DNA from: Bacillota bacterium
GTDB taxonomy: Bacteria; Bacillota; Limnochordia; Darwinibacteriales; Darwinibacteriaceae
Assembly: GCA_012837385.1 (NCBI GenBank)
Contig: DURH01000033.1
Coordinates: 1-37,491 of the forward strand
DNA: 37,491 nucleotides
Direction: 5' to 3'
Shown here: positions 14,709 to 23,609 of the stretch, piece after piece
Position numbering within the stretch: the stretch's first letter is position 1
Layout: each line of letters opens with the position of its first letter
Notes under the pieces: model-generated
Told to the model about the DNA's origin: nothing
Seen by the model: only the letters and a program-made list of their open reading frames with translations
The model's database searches: none
Made by a program: the position numbers and the translations under genes

Positions 14709-15976
14709 TCGTCCTGCCCGCTTGAAGCGGAGAACAACATTTGGGAAATGGGCACCAGCTCGACCCCTGAACTGAGCAGCTCAGGGACCATGTCCCATAG
14801 GGCATCTGCAGTGGCAGAGCGTACATGCCCGATCACAACGGCATGTCCCTGCTGTTTAGCCAGTCGCAGGCCAGCCCGGATCTGCCCTTTGATCTTCTCC
14901 ACATCGTTGTCATTATCAATGAACAGATCATTGGCTCCAAAGGAAACACCAAGCTCCGCAGCTACTGCCGATACCACGCTGCGGCTGCTGGTTCGGCTAT
15001 CCAAGAAGAATAGGCCTAGTTCATCCACTATCTCTAGTATGCTCTTCATGGCCTGGTGATCCTCAGTAACAAGTGATCCCATGTGATTGCTGACCCCCAC
15101 AGCTTCGGGAAGGGAGGCCAGGTTTGCCCTCAAAGTTGACACCAAGTCAGACAGATCCATATCCCTATAGATGCCCCCTGGACCCAAGGGCAAACTGGTA
15201 TCCAGGGCTTCCATGGGCTGGTGCAGAATCACCTCGTGCCCTGCTGCGTGGGCTCTTTCAGCCAAATCAGCAGAGAGATCCAACAGGGGCAGCACCGCCG
15301 CGGTAAGCGGAAGGGGAAATGCCAAGAGTGGCTCTGCTGCAGCCGCGTAGTGACCCCAATCGTCAATGATTATGGCCAGAACAGGTGCTTCCGGAGTGCG
15401 CTTCAAAAATCCCAAGGGATCGAAGGATTCTCCCAGCACAGGAATAACCCCACCGGCATGCTGCCTATAATTGTGAGGGTTCAGGCGTTCGATCTTCCAT
15501 TCTAAAGCCAGGACTCTGTGATCGCTTCCTTCGGTACTGCTCCAGAAACCTAGGTGATACCCGTGTTCAGCAGCCTCAATCTGCAGCACCCAGCCCTCCA
15601 GCAGAAAGCCACTGCAGAGCTGAAAGAGGGATGATTCCAGATCCAGTCCCGGGCTTTGGGGCACCAGAACCCACTCTTCCTGGCCCTGCATCCATACTGA
15701 GTTCTCCTGGATTCTGGGATAGGGCTGCAGGATGTAGCTGGCTTCCCGCTTAAAAAGATGGAAACCTGCCTCCTCCCAGAACTCCACCAGAGGGTCCAGC
15801 TGGGGAGAGTCGGGACGGAGAATCTGCACTTCCAGCTCAGGCCTATGCTCCTGGCCCAGCTTGTGATCTGGGCCCAGAATCAGCCCCAACACAGCAAAAC
15901 CCAAGGAGCTGAAGGCAAACACTACCAGAAATGCTACTATGGAAGTCCTCTCGGTATCCAGTCGAAGCTGCTGCAC
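14705..15976 (-). CDS. Divergent polysaccharide deacetylase (YibQ/DUF610 family)
   Basis: The 423-residue product has one N-terminal membrane segment (about residues 13-35), an extracytoplasmic linker region of about 160 residues, and a C-terminal divergent polysaccharide deacetylase domain. That domain is marked by LAIIIDDWGH, HEVILHQPMEA, VSNHMGS, FFLDSRTS and VVIGHVRS. The Asp-Asp and His residues of the NodB-like metal site are present. It is probably anchored outside the inner membrane and acts on an envelope glycan; the substrate is unknown. The GTG start (15976) lies 4 nt after the stop of the MinJ-like gene, and GGAAGTGA provides the SD, so the two are co-transcribed. Confidence 0.88.
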   Translation of the reverse strand: MQQLRLDTERTSIVAFLVVFAFSSLGFAVLGLILGPDHKLGQEHRPELEVQILRPDSPQLDPLVEFWEEAGFHLFKREASYILQPYPRIQENSVWMQGQEEWVLVPQSPGLDLESSLFQLCSGFLLEGWVLQIEAAEHGYHLGFWSSTEGSDHRVLALEWKIERLNPHNYRQHAGGVIPVLGESFDPLGFLKRTPEAPVLAIIIDDWGHYAAAAEPLLAFPLPLTAAVLPLLDLSADLAERAHAAGHEVILHQPMEALDTSLPLGPGGIYRDMDLSDLVSTLRANLASLPEAVGVSNHMGSLVTEDHQAMKSILEIVDELGLFFLDSRTSSRSVVSAVAAELGVSFGANDLFIDNDNDVEKIKGQIRAGLRLAKQQGHAVVIGHVRSATADALWDMVPELLSSGVELVPISQMLFSASSGQDD

Positions 15977-15980
15977 AATC

Positions 15981-17234
15981 TCACTTCCTTCGTGCTCTCC
16001 ATTTCTTCCACAGACTCTTTAGGTACCCATCCTTAAAATGAACATAGGAGGCCTGCCCCGGATGGGGTGCGGGAATAATGCCTAGAGGGGGTACCGTTCC
16101 CTTAAACCGGACTTCCCGCTGCTTAGGTTGGAGGAAGCGATTCTCCACGATAAACACAGGATCAACTGCCCAGGGAGAGATCTCATCCACCAGCTGCTTT
16201 AAGTCGCTAACCTCTACTCCATTCACACTCTTAATGACGTCCCCCTCCTGCAGGCCCATCTGCTCCGCTGGAGAATTTGGGTAAACGGAGAGCACCATCA
16301 CCCCGTTATCGCCGTGAAAGACCGGTTCTCTCCTCCACTCACGCCGTTTCCCCCAGAAAATAACCAGTTCATGGCCTAGCGATGCGAAGATCACAGGCAG
16401 AATAGAGAGTACCGAGAATTTATTGGCTAAAAGGGAAAGGCCAAGGAGAACGAGGCTGTAAACTAGCAGCATCCCGGCGCTGCGCCTAGACTTCGATTTG
16501 GGTAACTCCGTTTGGACGAAATCGCTGTAGCCCAGAGCGACAACCACTGGGAAGAGCATGTAGACCAGCATCTGCCCCTCAGGCACTTCCAGCCCACCGT
16601 GAAAAATGGGCCACCAATCCGGCATAGCCACTGACTGCCACTCTACGCCGGAACTAGCCACAGCCAACCCCACCAGCGCAATGGTGGGCATAGGCCACAA
16701 TCTGCGCATAGCAAATCCGCCCACCACCTTCCCACTCTTGTGCTTGAAGAACACTGGTGAAGACCCATTGTACCCATCCACAAAAATGAGGGCAGATTCT
16801 GCCAGGTGCAGGATGGCCACCAGCGCCATCAGTGTGGGGATATGCACCTCGGGATAGCCTGTGACTAAGTGAATGATGCTCACCAGGCTTCCGGCATAGG
16901 AAAAGCAGAGGAACCTAGGATGAAACAGCATCAACAGGATGGCAGCCAGCCACAGATAGGCTGCTCCCGAGTTGGTGAGGGAAACACCAAAGACGATGAA
17001 CAGTGCGGTGGCCAGCAGACCACCTCCCAGACCATAAATGGCCGCGGCTGCCGTCTCCCGCAATGGATCAGTTCGCCTTAGCCCAAAGAACTCCTGTTCG
17101 TATGTGCGTTTTTTTGAGTACTGCCGATACACTATGCTGAAGACCAAGGCCAGAATCAGAATGTAACGCAAGTCGGTGAACATGAGGGTAAAAGTCTGCC
17201 ATGTGATTCTGACCAGTTCCCAAATCTGAGTCAT
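15981..17234 (-). CDS. PDZ-domain polytopic membrane protein, MinJ-like
   Basis: The 417-residue protein has about eight hydrophobic segments between residues 20 and 310 and a C-terminal PDZ domain (about 320-390: GVMVLSVYPNSPAEQMGL, then GDVIKSVNGVEV). Topology and position directly downstream of ctpB match B. subtilis MinJ (formerly YvjD), the topological factor that links DivIVA to MinCD in division-site selection and is needed for swarming. Sequence identity to MinJ cannot be judged here, and no minC, minD or divIVA is in the window, so the name is given as similarity only. The ATG start has GGAGG 8 nt upstream. A GC-rich hairpin lies between it and ctpB. Confidence 0.75.
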   Translation of the reverse strand: MTQIWELVRITWQTFTLMFTDLRYILILALVFSIVYRQYSKKRTYEQEFFGLRRTDPLRETAAAAIYGLGGGLLATALFIVFGVSLTNSGAAYLWLAAILLMLFHPRFLCFSYAGSLVSIIHLVTGYPEVHIPTLMALVAILHLAESALIFVDGYNGSSPVFFKHKSGKVVGGFAMRRLWPMPTIALVGLAVASSGVEWQSVAMPDWWPIFHGGLEVPEGQMLVYMLFPVVVALGYSDFVQTELPKSKSRRSAGMLLVYSLVLLGLSLLANKFSVLSILPVIFASLGHELVIFWGKRREWRREPVFHGDNGVMVLSVYPNSPAEQMGLQEGDVIKSVNGVEVSDLKQLVDEISPWAVDPVFIVENRFLQPKQREVRFKGTVPPLGIIPAPHPGQASYVHFKDGYLKSLWKKWRARRK

Positions 17235-17269
17235 TTACATCTCCTCCTGAACCTCGCCAGGAAAGGAAG

Positions 17270-17291
17270 ACCCCGGAGAAGTATCCGGGGT
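17270..17291 (-). terminator. Hairpin between ctpB and the MinJ-like gene
   Basis: ACCCCGGA (17270-17277) pairs perfectly with TCCGGGGT (17284-17291) around a 6-nt loop. The minus-strand sequence after it is pyrimidine-rich (TCTTCCTTTCC) but is not a pure U run. It may partially terminate the ctpB transcript and lower expression of the two downstream genes. Confidence 0.6.
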
Positions 17292-17299
17292 GCATGCAT

Positions 17300-18505
17300 T
17301 TACAGGTGTGAGCGTAGAACCTCCAACCCCTTCTCCAGCTGGGGATCGTACTCCGCTTCACCAAGATAAATGGCTTCCTCCTCCTCGAGGGTAACTTCCA
17401 CCACAATATCTGGTTCAATGCCAACTCCATTGATGTCCTTGCCACCAGAGGTGAGGTAACCCTGTTCCGTTACCGTAAGTGCGCTGCCGTCTCGCAGCGG
17501 GTACAGGGACTGCACCAAGCCTTTGCCAAAGGTGGTTGTGCCCACCAGCGTCGCCAAGCCATTGTCTTGGAGCGCTCCCGATACGATTTCTGAGGCACTA
17601 GCACTGCCCCCGTTAATGAGGACCACCATGGGTATGGGCTTCCTAGTGCCCACATCAATGCTCTCAAAAGGCGTGCGATTGCCCTCCTTATCCTCCAGGT
17701 ACAAAAGGGGAGCTCCCGACACAAACTCATTGGCCACTTTCAAGGCAGAACTCAAGGTACCTCCTGGATTGTGGCGCAGATCAATGATTAGGGCCCGTTG
17801 ACCCTGGGCATCTAGGGCGTCCAAGGCCTCCACCAACTCCTCATAGGTGCGCTCGGAGAAATTGGTGATCTCTACATAACCGATGCCATACTCTTCGTCA
17901 ATAATGTAGTATTCAGGAACTGATATTACGTTAATTAGCTCCCGCACGATATGGACCTCGAAAACCTCTTCATCACGCTGAATGGTGAGGTCGATTTCAG
18001 TATTCTCAGGCCCCCGCATCAGGCTCACCGCCTCATCCAGGGTCATGTAGGTAGTGTCTTTGCCGTTAATGGCTACGATCTTGTCCCCGCGCCGCAGGCC
18101 CGCCCGCTCGCCAGGGGTTCCCTTAATGGGTGAGACCACAGTCACCCTCTCGTCAAGGATGCCCACAGAAAGTCCGATCCCGCCGTACACACCAGTTGTG
18201 GTGTTCATCATATTCTCAAAGGCAATGGCATCCATATGCCGAGTATAGGGATCTTCCAGGGCATGACGCAGCATGCCATTGATTGTGCCTGTCAGCACCC
18301 ATCCCTTGATCAGATCAAAGGTGCTCACAGGCTGGTAATAGTGCCTGGTCTTGACCAAGGCAATTACCTCCAAAACGGTACCTATACTCTCCTGCCCTGT
18401 CCCCCGTTCCTCTCCCTGGGAACTAACCTGGTAGGATCCGTAAAAGAGAGTTACCCCGAGCAGCACGGCAATTATTACAACAGTGAGAGTTGCTTTACGG
18501 CTCAC
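17300..18505 (-). CDS. ctpB: S41-family C-terminal processing peptidase (CtpA/CtpB)
   Basis: The 401-residue protease has an N-terminal membrane anchor (about residues 7-26), a PDZ domain (about 100-180: GIGLSVGILDERVTVV, ERAGLRRGDKIVAING) and an S41 catalytic domain. The nucleophile serine is in NGGSASASEIVSGALQDN and the general-base lysine in TTFGKGLVQS. It would cleave C-terminal tails of membrane-associated proteins outside the cell membrane. In Bacillus, CtpB processes SpoIVFA in the sporulation sigma-K checkpoint and lies next to minJ as here. CtpA-type roles are equally possible. The start is GTG (18505) with a weak SD, behind its own promoter. Confidence 0.93.
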   Translation of the reverse strand: MSRKATLTVVIIAVLLGVTLFYGSYQVSSQGEERGTGQESIGTVLEVIALVKTRHYYQPVSTFDLIKGWVLTGTINGMLRHALEDPYTRHMDAIAFENMMNTTTGVYGGIGLSVGILDERVTVVSPIKGTPGERAGLRRGDKIVAINGKDTTYMTLDEAVSLMRGPENTEIDLTIQRDEEVFEVHIVRELINVISVPEYYIIDEEYGIGYVEITNFSERTYEELVEALDALDAQGQRALIIDLRHNPGGTLSSALKVANEFVSGAPLLYLEDKEGNRTPFESIDVGTRKPIPMVVLINGGSASASEIVSGALQDNGLATLVGTTTFGKGLVQSLYPLRDGSALTVTEQGYLTSGGKDINGVGIEPDIVVEVTLEEEEAIYLGEAEYDPQLEKGLEVLRSHL

Positions 18506-18580
18506 TCTACCACCAGCTTTCTAAATCTACGCAAACTATATTCCAGCGACACTAGGTATAGACTCTACCCGATTCATATT

Positions 18581-18610
18581 ATCATATCAAATACTTTCTG
18601 GGGTTGGCAA
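18581..18610 (-). promoter_or_regulatory. Promoter of the ctpB operon
   Basis: On the minus strand TTGCCA (18605-18610) and TATGAT (18581-18586) are 18 nt apart in an AT-rich stretch. It lies immediately past the end of the YitT-family gene and about 75 nt before the ctpB start. Confidence 0.6.
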
Positions 18611-18623
18611 GTGCACCTTCTGA

Positions 18624-19472
18624 CTAAGGATTATCCGGCAGCCTCCGAAAACCTTCCCCCAAAACCTCGTGGACATCGTGGATGATCACAAAAGCCCTCG
18701 AATCAATTTCTGCCACAATTCTCTTGATGGAGCCAATTTCCATCCGGGAAACGATCACCAAGAGCACTTCTTTACCCTGCTGGGTGTAAAAGCCCTTTCC
18801 ATCCAGGCTGGTCACTCCCCGTTCCAGCTGACGCATTATGGCCTGTCCAATCTGTTCAGGATGGTTGGAGATGATCAGGCAGGCCTTGGCATAGTTTTGC
18901 CCCTCCTGCACCACATCAATGGTCTTGGTGCTGATAAAGACAGCAATTAGGGCGTACATGGCCAGTTCCAGTCCGAACGCGGCCCCGGCCAGCAGGATGA
19001 CCACGCCATCCACAATGAGTAGAGCCTGGCCCACACTCGTAGGGAAGTACCTGGCCAAAAGCTGTGCCGCCATGTCAGTTCCCCCCGTGGAACCACCGCT
19101 GCGAAAGGCGATACCAAGCCCAATACCGGAAAACACTCCTCCATAGATGGCTGCCAGCAGTAGATCTCCGGTCATGGGCACCGCTAAGCGGTTGAACAAG
19201 TCCACAAAGAGGGAAAGGGCGATGGTGCCAAAAAGAGTCTTGGCTCCGAACATGGAACCGAGCACACGCCAGCTCAGGATAAATAAGGGGACATTTAAGA
19301 GGAGCATGGTAACACCGGCAGGAAACCTGGCCAAGTGGTAGATTACCGTGGCCAAGCCGCTCACCCCGCCCGCGGCTATCTTCGCTGGAATGAGAAAGAA
19401 GCTCACCCCAAAGGCAGTGATCACAACCCCCAAGAGTACACCGCCGTAGCCTAGAATAATCCTTCTAGCCAT
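18624..19472 (-). CDS. YitT-family membrane protein (DUF161-DUF2179)
   Basis: The 282-residue protein has about five to six hydrophobic helices in the first 170 residues, with the conserved FFLIPAKIAAGGVSGLATV and SGGSTGGTDMAAQLL segments of the YitT/DUF161 family. A soluble C-terminal DUF2179 domain follows (ISNHPEQIGQAIMRQLERGV, LLVIVSRMEIGSIKRIVAEI). The family is conserved in Bacillota. Transport of an unknown solute is often proposed but not established. The ATG start has GGAGG about 8 nt upstream and lies 3 nt after the TagA-like gene, so it ends that operon. B. subtilis has a member, YvjA, in the corresponding interval near prfB. Confidence 0.9.
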   Translation of the reverse strand: MARRIILGYGGVLLGVVITAFGVSFFLIPAKIAAGGVSGLATVIYHLARFPAGVTMLLLNVPLFILSWRVLGSMFGAKTLFGTIALSLFVDLFNRLAVPMTGDLLLAAIYGGVFSGIGLGIAFRSGGSTGGTDMAAQLLARYFPTSVGQALLIVDGVVILLAGAAFGLELAMYALIAVFISTKTIDVVQEGQNYAKACLIISNHPEQIGQAIMRQLERGVTSLDGKGFYTQQGKEVLLVIVSRMEIGSIKRIVAEIDSRAFVIIHDVHEVLGEGFRRLPDNP

Positions 19473-19475
19473 GCC

Positions 19476-20210
19476 CTACCTCCCCTTAACTAGACGCTCC
19501 CGCAGCACAGTAAAGACGAAGACAGGCAGCACCGCCATGCGCTTGATCCTCCAGGGCTGCCTAATCAAGCGGTACAGCCATTCCAAGTTGACTTTGATCA
19601 TCCAGCGAGGAGCCCGTTTGTCCACGCCTGCCCACACATTAAAGCTGCCTCCTACGCCCACAGCTACCGGAACCTTGAGCTGTCCCAGGTGAGCAGCTAA
19701 CCATTTTTCCTGACGGGGAACACCTAGGGCCGCCAGGAGGATATCAGGTTTTGCCTCTTTAATGCGGGCAATGATCTCCCCTTCTCCTTTGCTCTGGAAG
19801 AAGCCGTGGTGGGTTCCGACAATGCGCAGTGCCGGCCATCTTACAGTCAAGGCCGCAGCAGCCTGCTGGGCAACTCCCTCCTCTCCCCCGAGGAGAAACA
19901 CTTTCCAACCTCTCTCAGCAGCCCGGGCCAAGAGGGACTCCGCCAACTCAATTCCAGGTATGCGCTCGGGCACATCGGCTCCGAGCTGGGACCCAGCCCA
20001 GACCACACCAATCCCATCAGCCACCACTAAGTCCGCTCTACGTAGAATTTCTCCCAAGAGCGAATCCCATCTGGCCTTCATTACCATCTCTGGGTTAGCG
20101 GTGACCACTAAATGAGGCTTATCAGAGTTGATATACTGCTCCAGCTTCTCCAAGGCTTGGTCCATGGTTACAGGGTCAAAGCCAATGCCTAAAATGTCCT
20201 TTCGCTGCAC
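19476..20210 (-). CDS. tagA: WecG/TagA/CpsF-family glycosyltransferase
   Basis: The 244-residue peripheral membrane enzyme transfers an aminosugar (ManNAc or ManNAcA in known members) onto undecaprenyl-PP-GlcNAc during synthesis of wall teichoic acids or other secondary polymers. Family marks include VVTANPEMVMKA with its catalytic Asp region, ADGIGVVWA, HGFFQS, LGVPRQEKW and GVGGSFNVWAG. The basic/hydrophobic C-terminal tail (LEWLYRLIRQPWR) fits membrane attachment. The start is GTG (20210), preceded by GAGGTGA. It is 4 nt downstream of csaB. The pairing with csaB suggests a pyruvylated linkage or cell-wall polymer. The exact acceptor is unknown. Confidence 0.92.
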   Translation of the reverse strand: MQRKDILGIGFDPVTMDQALEKLEQYINSDKPHLVVTANPEMVMKARWDSLLGEILRRADLVVADGIGVVWAGSQLGADVPERIPGIELAESLLARAAERGWKVFLLGGEEGVAQQAAAALTVRWPALRIVGTHHGFFQSKGEGEIIARIKEAKPDILLAALGVPRQEKWLAAHLGQLKVPVAVGVGGSFNVWAGVDKRAPRWMIKVNLEWLYRLIRQPWRIKRMAVLPVFVFTVLRERLVKGR

Positions 20211-20214
20211 ACTC

Positions 20215-21246
20215 TCACCTCAATACCTGTGCTAATGCTTTGCGATTGTGTTCTGCGCGCCGGCGCAGATCTGCCAAAGATCTCTGGTACTCTGTCCGCA
20301 TCTCCTCTGAGTTCAGCAGCACTTGGGTGATCAGATCGTTCAGACCCTCCAGGCCCTCAACCTCGATATAAGGTGTCTTGAGCTGGGAGGAAACAGCCTC
20401 TACCTTGGGATCGTAGCTAACCGCCACAGGTTGGCAGTCGTTGAGCACACTGAAGATCACTCCGTGGAGCCTCATGGAAATGCAGAGGGCAGCACCTTGA
20501 AAAACGCTATCCACATGGCCAAGCTCGACCTTGGGGTGAACTCTTAGTTCTGGGCATCCAGCTTCTAGAGCCCGCCCTAATTCCTCATCGCCTGGCCCCA
20601 AAGGTGCGAACTCCACAGTCCAGCCCCTCTGCTGCCAACCTCGAAGGTAGGCCAGCCACTGCCCTTTCTGCGCCTCCCACCTGGAATAGGGCCTTAGGTT
20701 GAGAAGGAGCTTCTTGGCGCGATATCCCGAACTGCGGCCGGCGGCTCTGCTGAACACGGGATCTGCTGCCAGAAGAACCTTGTCCTCATCCACACCCAAA
20801 TCTTTCAGGAAGCCTAGGCTCGCTTCGTCCCGCACCGAGCAGGAGGCAGCCTGCCTGTATGCTCTAGCTGTCCAAGCCTGGTAGGGCTTGCTCCATATGG
20901 GCCCCAGCCCCTGACCGTACATCACCACAGGCACCTTGCGCAGCAGTGCCATTTCCACTAGGGTTAGATAGTAAGGGATGCTGCGCTTGCTCGTTACGTC
21001 CTGCAGCAGAGAACCCCCCCCACTGATCAGGCAGCGGGCCGAGCCCAGAATTCGCCAAATCTCTTTGAGATCGAAACGCCCCACAGCCGCCACCCCGTGG
21101 TCAGCTGTGGTCTGCTTGGGATTGCCTGAGGGAACCACGATCTCCTGCCGGCTGATACCTAGGGCGAGCAGGTCCTGGCATAGGGCTGCTAAGACAGCCT
21201 CATCGCCTAGATTACCGTATCCGTAATACCCGGAGACCAAGATCAC
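20215..21246 (-). CDS. csaB: Polysaccharide pyruvyl transferase CsaB
   Basis: The 343-residue enzyme adds a ketal pyruvate to a cell-wall polysaccharide, the modification that SLH domains bind. It has SGYYGYGNLGDEAVL at the N-terminus and HGVIFSVLNDCQPVAVSYDP in the C-terminal half, both typical of the CsaB/WcaK family. I place the start at GTG 21246 because the family normally begins right at this glycine-rich motif and GAGGTGG lies 8 nt upstream. The frame stays open further upstream but that part overlaps DUF5693. With this start it overlaps the DUF5693 gene by 35 nt. Its presence predicts SLH-domain surface or outer-membrane-tethering proteins elsewhere in the genome. Confidence 0.92.
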   Translation of the reverse strand: MILVSGYYGYGNLGDEAVLAALCQDLLALGISRQEIVVPSGNPKQTTADHGVAAVGRFDLKEIWRILGSARCLISGGGSLLQDVTSKRSIPYYLTLVEMALLRKVPVVMYGQGLGPIWSKPYQAWTARAYRQAASCSVRDEASLGFLKDLGVDEDKVLLAADPVFSRAAGRSSGYRAKKLLLNLRPYSRWEAQKGQWLAYLRGWQQRGWTVEFAPLGPGDEELGRALEAGCPELRVHPKVELGHVDSVFQGAALCISMRLHGVIFSVLNDCQPVAVSYDPKVEAVSSQLKTPYIEVEGLEGLNDLITQVLLNSEEMRTEYQRSLADLRRRAEHNRKALAQVLR

Positions 21247-22855
21247 GATCCAGCCACCTCTTCCCCCACTGATAGGCCTGCCACACCAGCCAACCCAGCA
21301 CATAACCGAAGACTCCGCCATATATCGTTCGCAGCAGGCTTACCCATAAAAAGGTGTGAGTATGGGTAAAGGTGTTCACCAAAGACAGCTGACCAATCAC
21401 TGCCAGCGGGAGCAGCCAAGACCGCCTCGGCTGCCGCGAACGCAGAGCCAAATACAAAGCTGGATGGCCTATGAGCAGCTCTTTAGTTCGAGGCCTTACC
21501 CGCAGGAAATTCTCTAAGGCCTCCCGAGCCTGAACCTCAAACTCCAAGACTGGTATACCGAAATTGCCGGTGCGCAGGACATAGAACACTCCAACTAAGC
21601 CCAGGCATCCAGCGGCGATAAGCCAGCGCACCGGGACTTCTTTCTTTAGCCATTCCCTCACAGGGCGTACTATGCTGAAAAAGACCAAGGCAATGGGTGC
21701 CACATGCATGAGTTTCACGCCGCGGAACTCTTCCATTTTCACCAGGAACTGGGTACCGCTTAAGGTGCCCACCACAAAGAGCGCACCCAACAGTGAGATG
21801 GAGAAAACGCTGAGATAGCGCTGGAGATGGGTCTTCCCCCACTGGCATTCCACAGCCAAGCTGGGGAAAACGATGGCCGCTGCCAGGGCCAGGCCCTGCT
21901 TAGCCAAACCTGGAGAAACCATGAGAAGGACAAGGCTGCCCAGGTAAGCGAGAACTCCTCCCGAGGTGACAAGCCCAGCCCAAGCCGGGAAGAGCATCTG
22001 CCCGTAAAGGACTGCGGCTGCACAGATTCCCACGGCTGTAACTGCAATTAGGGCCTGTGCCGGCTGCCAAGGGGCAAAAGGTTCCGCCGTGCCCAGCTCA
22101 AACCCTGCATCTTGAAGGCGCTCCGCTAGGTTCTCAAGCAGCTGCACAGAGCGCTCCCAACCTCCATCCTCCTCCATAAACGGCCGAACATAGAGCACCC
22201 GCATGTTTCGCTCCCGGACCGCCCTAATATACCGGTTGATGATGCGCTGGTCAGAGAGTACTTTCATCTCCCTAGCGCTGATGCCGTGCAGCCTGACCAC
22301 GCGGCTGGGATCAGCCTCCTCCAGAGCAGGAGCGGAAAACTCCACTAAAGCCAATACAGCCTGGGAGCCCTGCAGCTGCTCGCGCTCCATCACACCCTGT
22401 CCACTTAGAATCAACAGCTCTGGCGCAGCAGCCAGCCAGAGGGGAGCTACCTCCCAGGGAACTGTATTCAGCTTGGGCGCGGCCTGCAGTCCTGCAGCCT
22501 GCACCAAGGAAAAGTGGTCTTCCGCGAAGGAGAGAGGCAGGGTGATGAACTTACCCAACTCCGAGAGATCGTCCGGAAGGTGTTCCTTAACATCAGCTGG
22601 TACTTCACCGCCACTTAGCATCCGCTCGCCCAGGCTCTCCGGCTGAATGGCAATGGTTTTCAAGCCGAGTTTCCGCAGATCCTCCAGATAGCTTGAGGCG
22701 GGTACACCTGACTCCTGACTGAGCTGGAGCAGCCCAGGCAGGTCATACACCAGCTCCACCGTTCGGTTGGGCACCTCCACCATCCAGCGCTGTCCAAAGA
22801 CCACCAGTGCGGCCACGGCCGCCACTAAAGTGAGTATCCACAGAACTCTTCTCAT
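21212..22855 (-). CDS. DUF5693 family membrane protein
   Basis: The 547-residue protein starts with a membrane anchor (about residues 4-20). An extracytoplasmic domain of about 240 residues follows (ELVYDLPGLLQLSQESGVP, LKTIAIQPESLGERM, AEDHFSLVQAAGL). A C-terminal half of about eight hydrophobic segments completes it. This matches DUF5693, a Bacillota family often encoded next to csaB. A link with envelope polysaccharide or S-layer anchoring is inferred only from context. The ATG overlaps the stop of the DUF2993 gene as ATGA and has GGAGGAC as SD. Function is not established. Confidence 0.85.
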   Translation of the reverse strand: MRRVLWILTLVAAVAALVVFGQRWMVEVPNRTVELVYDLPGLLQLSQESGVPASSYLEDLRKLGLKTIAIQPESLGERMLSGGEVPADVKEHLPDDLSELGKFITLPLSFAEDHFSLVQAAGLQAAPKLNTVPWEVAPLWLAAAPELLILSGQGVMEREQLQGSQAVLALVEFSAPALEEADPSRVVRLHGISAREMKVLSDQRIINRYIRAVRERNMRVLYVRPFMEEDGGWERSVQLLENLAERLQDAGFELGTAEPFAPWQPAQALIAVTAVGICAAAVLYGQMLFPAWAGLVTSGGVLAYLGSLVLLMVSPGLAKQGLALAAAIVFPSLAVECQWGKTHLQRYLSVFSISLLGALFVVGTLSGTQFLVKMEEFRGVKLMHVAPIALVFFSIVRPVREWLKKEVPVRWLIAAGCLGLVGVFYVLRTGNFGIPVLEFEVQAREALENFLRVRPRTKELLIGHPALYLALRSRQPRRSWLLPLAVIGQLSLVNTFTHTHTFLWVSLLRTIYGGVFGYVLGWLVWQAYQWGKRWLDRDLGLRVLRIR

Positions 22856-23553
22856 GGCTGTCCTCCAATGGAAATCCTGATTTCATGCTCCAGATGCTCC
22901 ACCGCCCGGAGTTCCAACGGGAGGGGAAACTCCCCCAGCTCCACTGCAAAAACGTAGCTCTCCTTGAGGATCTCTAGGAGAAGCGGGGGGATCCTGGTGT
23001 CCTGCACCGCTAAATCCTTAACCACAAAACGGAGGGTGGATCCATCCTGAACCACCAAATCCCCGAGGATCCTGACACTGACATCCATGTTCCAAATATT
23101 CACGGTCCCCGCCACGGCAAGGCCGTGGGGCCAGACCTCCAACATCAGCAGCCGAGAGGGGTCAACTTCCCTCCAGAAGAACTCATTCAACGCATCCTCA
23201 GTAATCACCAGAGAACCTGTGAGTTCAGAAACCCTAGTTAGGGACAGTTCCCCCTGCCTAAAAAGGAGCCAAGGCTCGAAAAGCAGCTCTTCTCCCTGCA
23301 CTTCGACCCTGGAGATCTCAACTCCTTCCACTTGAGCGCGCCGCGCCGAAAATGACAAAGAAGGAATCCTCCCCAGCAGCAGTTCCCATCCCCATGGAGC
23401 TGTGATGCTCAGGTTTACTTCTTCGGTGTGCAGGGCATCTGCCAGAGCTGACTCCAACCCATTTACCACCTTGGGCAGCAGAACCAGCCGGGGAATTGCC
23501 AGGAGGACAATGATTACAGCAAGCACGGGAACAAGGGTCCATATGCGCTTCAT
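22852..23553 (-). CDS. DUF2993 (LmeA-like) lipid-binding family protein
   Basis: The 233-residue product has an N-terminal hydrophobic segment (about 6-27) that may be a signal anchor. A domain of the DUF2993/LmeA type follows, in which beta strands alternate with small polar turns (VEISRVEVQGEELLFEP, LTGSLVITEDALNEFFW, VSVRILGDLVVQDGS). LmeA in mycobacteria is a periplasmic phospholipid-binding protein involved in lipoglycan synthesis. Here a role in envelope lipid handling is inference. It leads a tight operon (DUF5693, csaB, tagA-like, YitT) after the prfB terminator. Confidence 0.8.
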   Translation of the reverse strand: MKRIWTLVPVLAVIIVLLAIPRLVLLPKVVNGLESALADALHTEEVNLSITAPWGWELLLGRIPSLSFSARRAQVEGVEISRVEVQGEELLFEPWLLFRQGELSLTRVSELTGSLVITEDALNEFFWREVDPSRLLMLEVWPHGLAVAGTVNIWNMDVSVRILGDLVVQDGSTLRFVVKDLAVQDTRIPPLLLEILKESYVFAVELGEFPLPLELRAVEHLEHEIRISIGGQP

Positions 23554-23567
23554 ACTCTCCGCTCCTT

Positions 23568-23602
23568 AAAAATGGCCTTTTTCTGTGTTCTGAAAAAGGC
23601 CA
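23568..23602 (-). terminator. Intrinsic terminator of the secA-prfB transcript
   Basis: TGGCCTTTTTC (23573-23583) pairs perfectly over 11 bp with GAAAAAGGCCA (23592-23602) around an 8-nt loop. On the minus strand it is followed by the U run from 23568-23572. It lies just past the prfB stop. Confidence 0.92.
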
Positions 23603-23609
23603 CCTCCAC

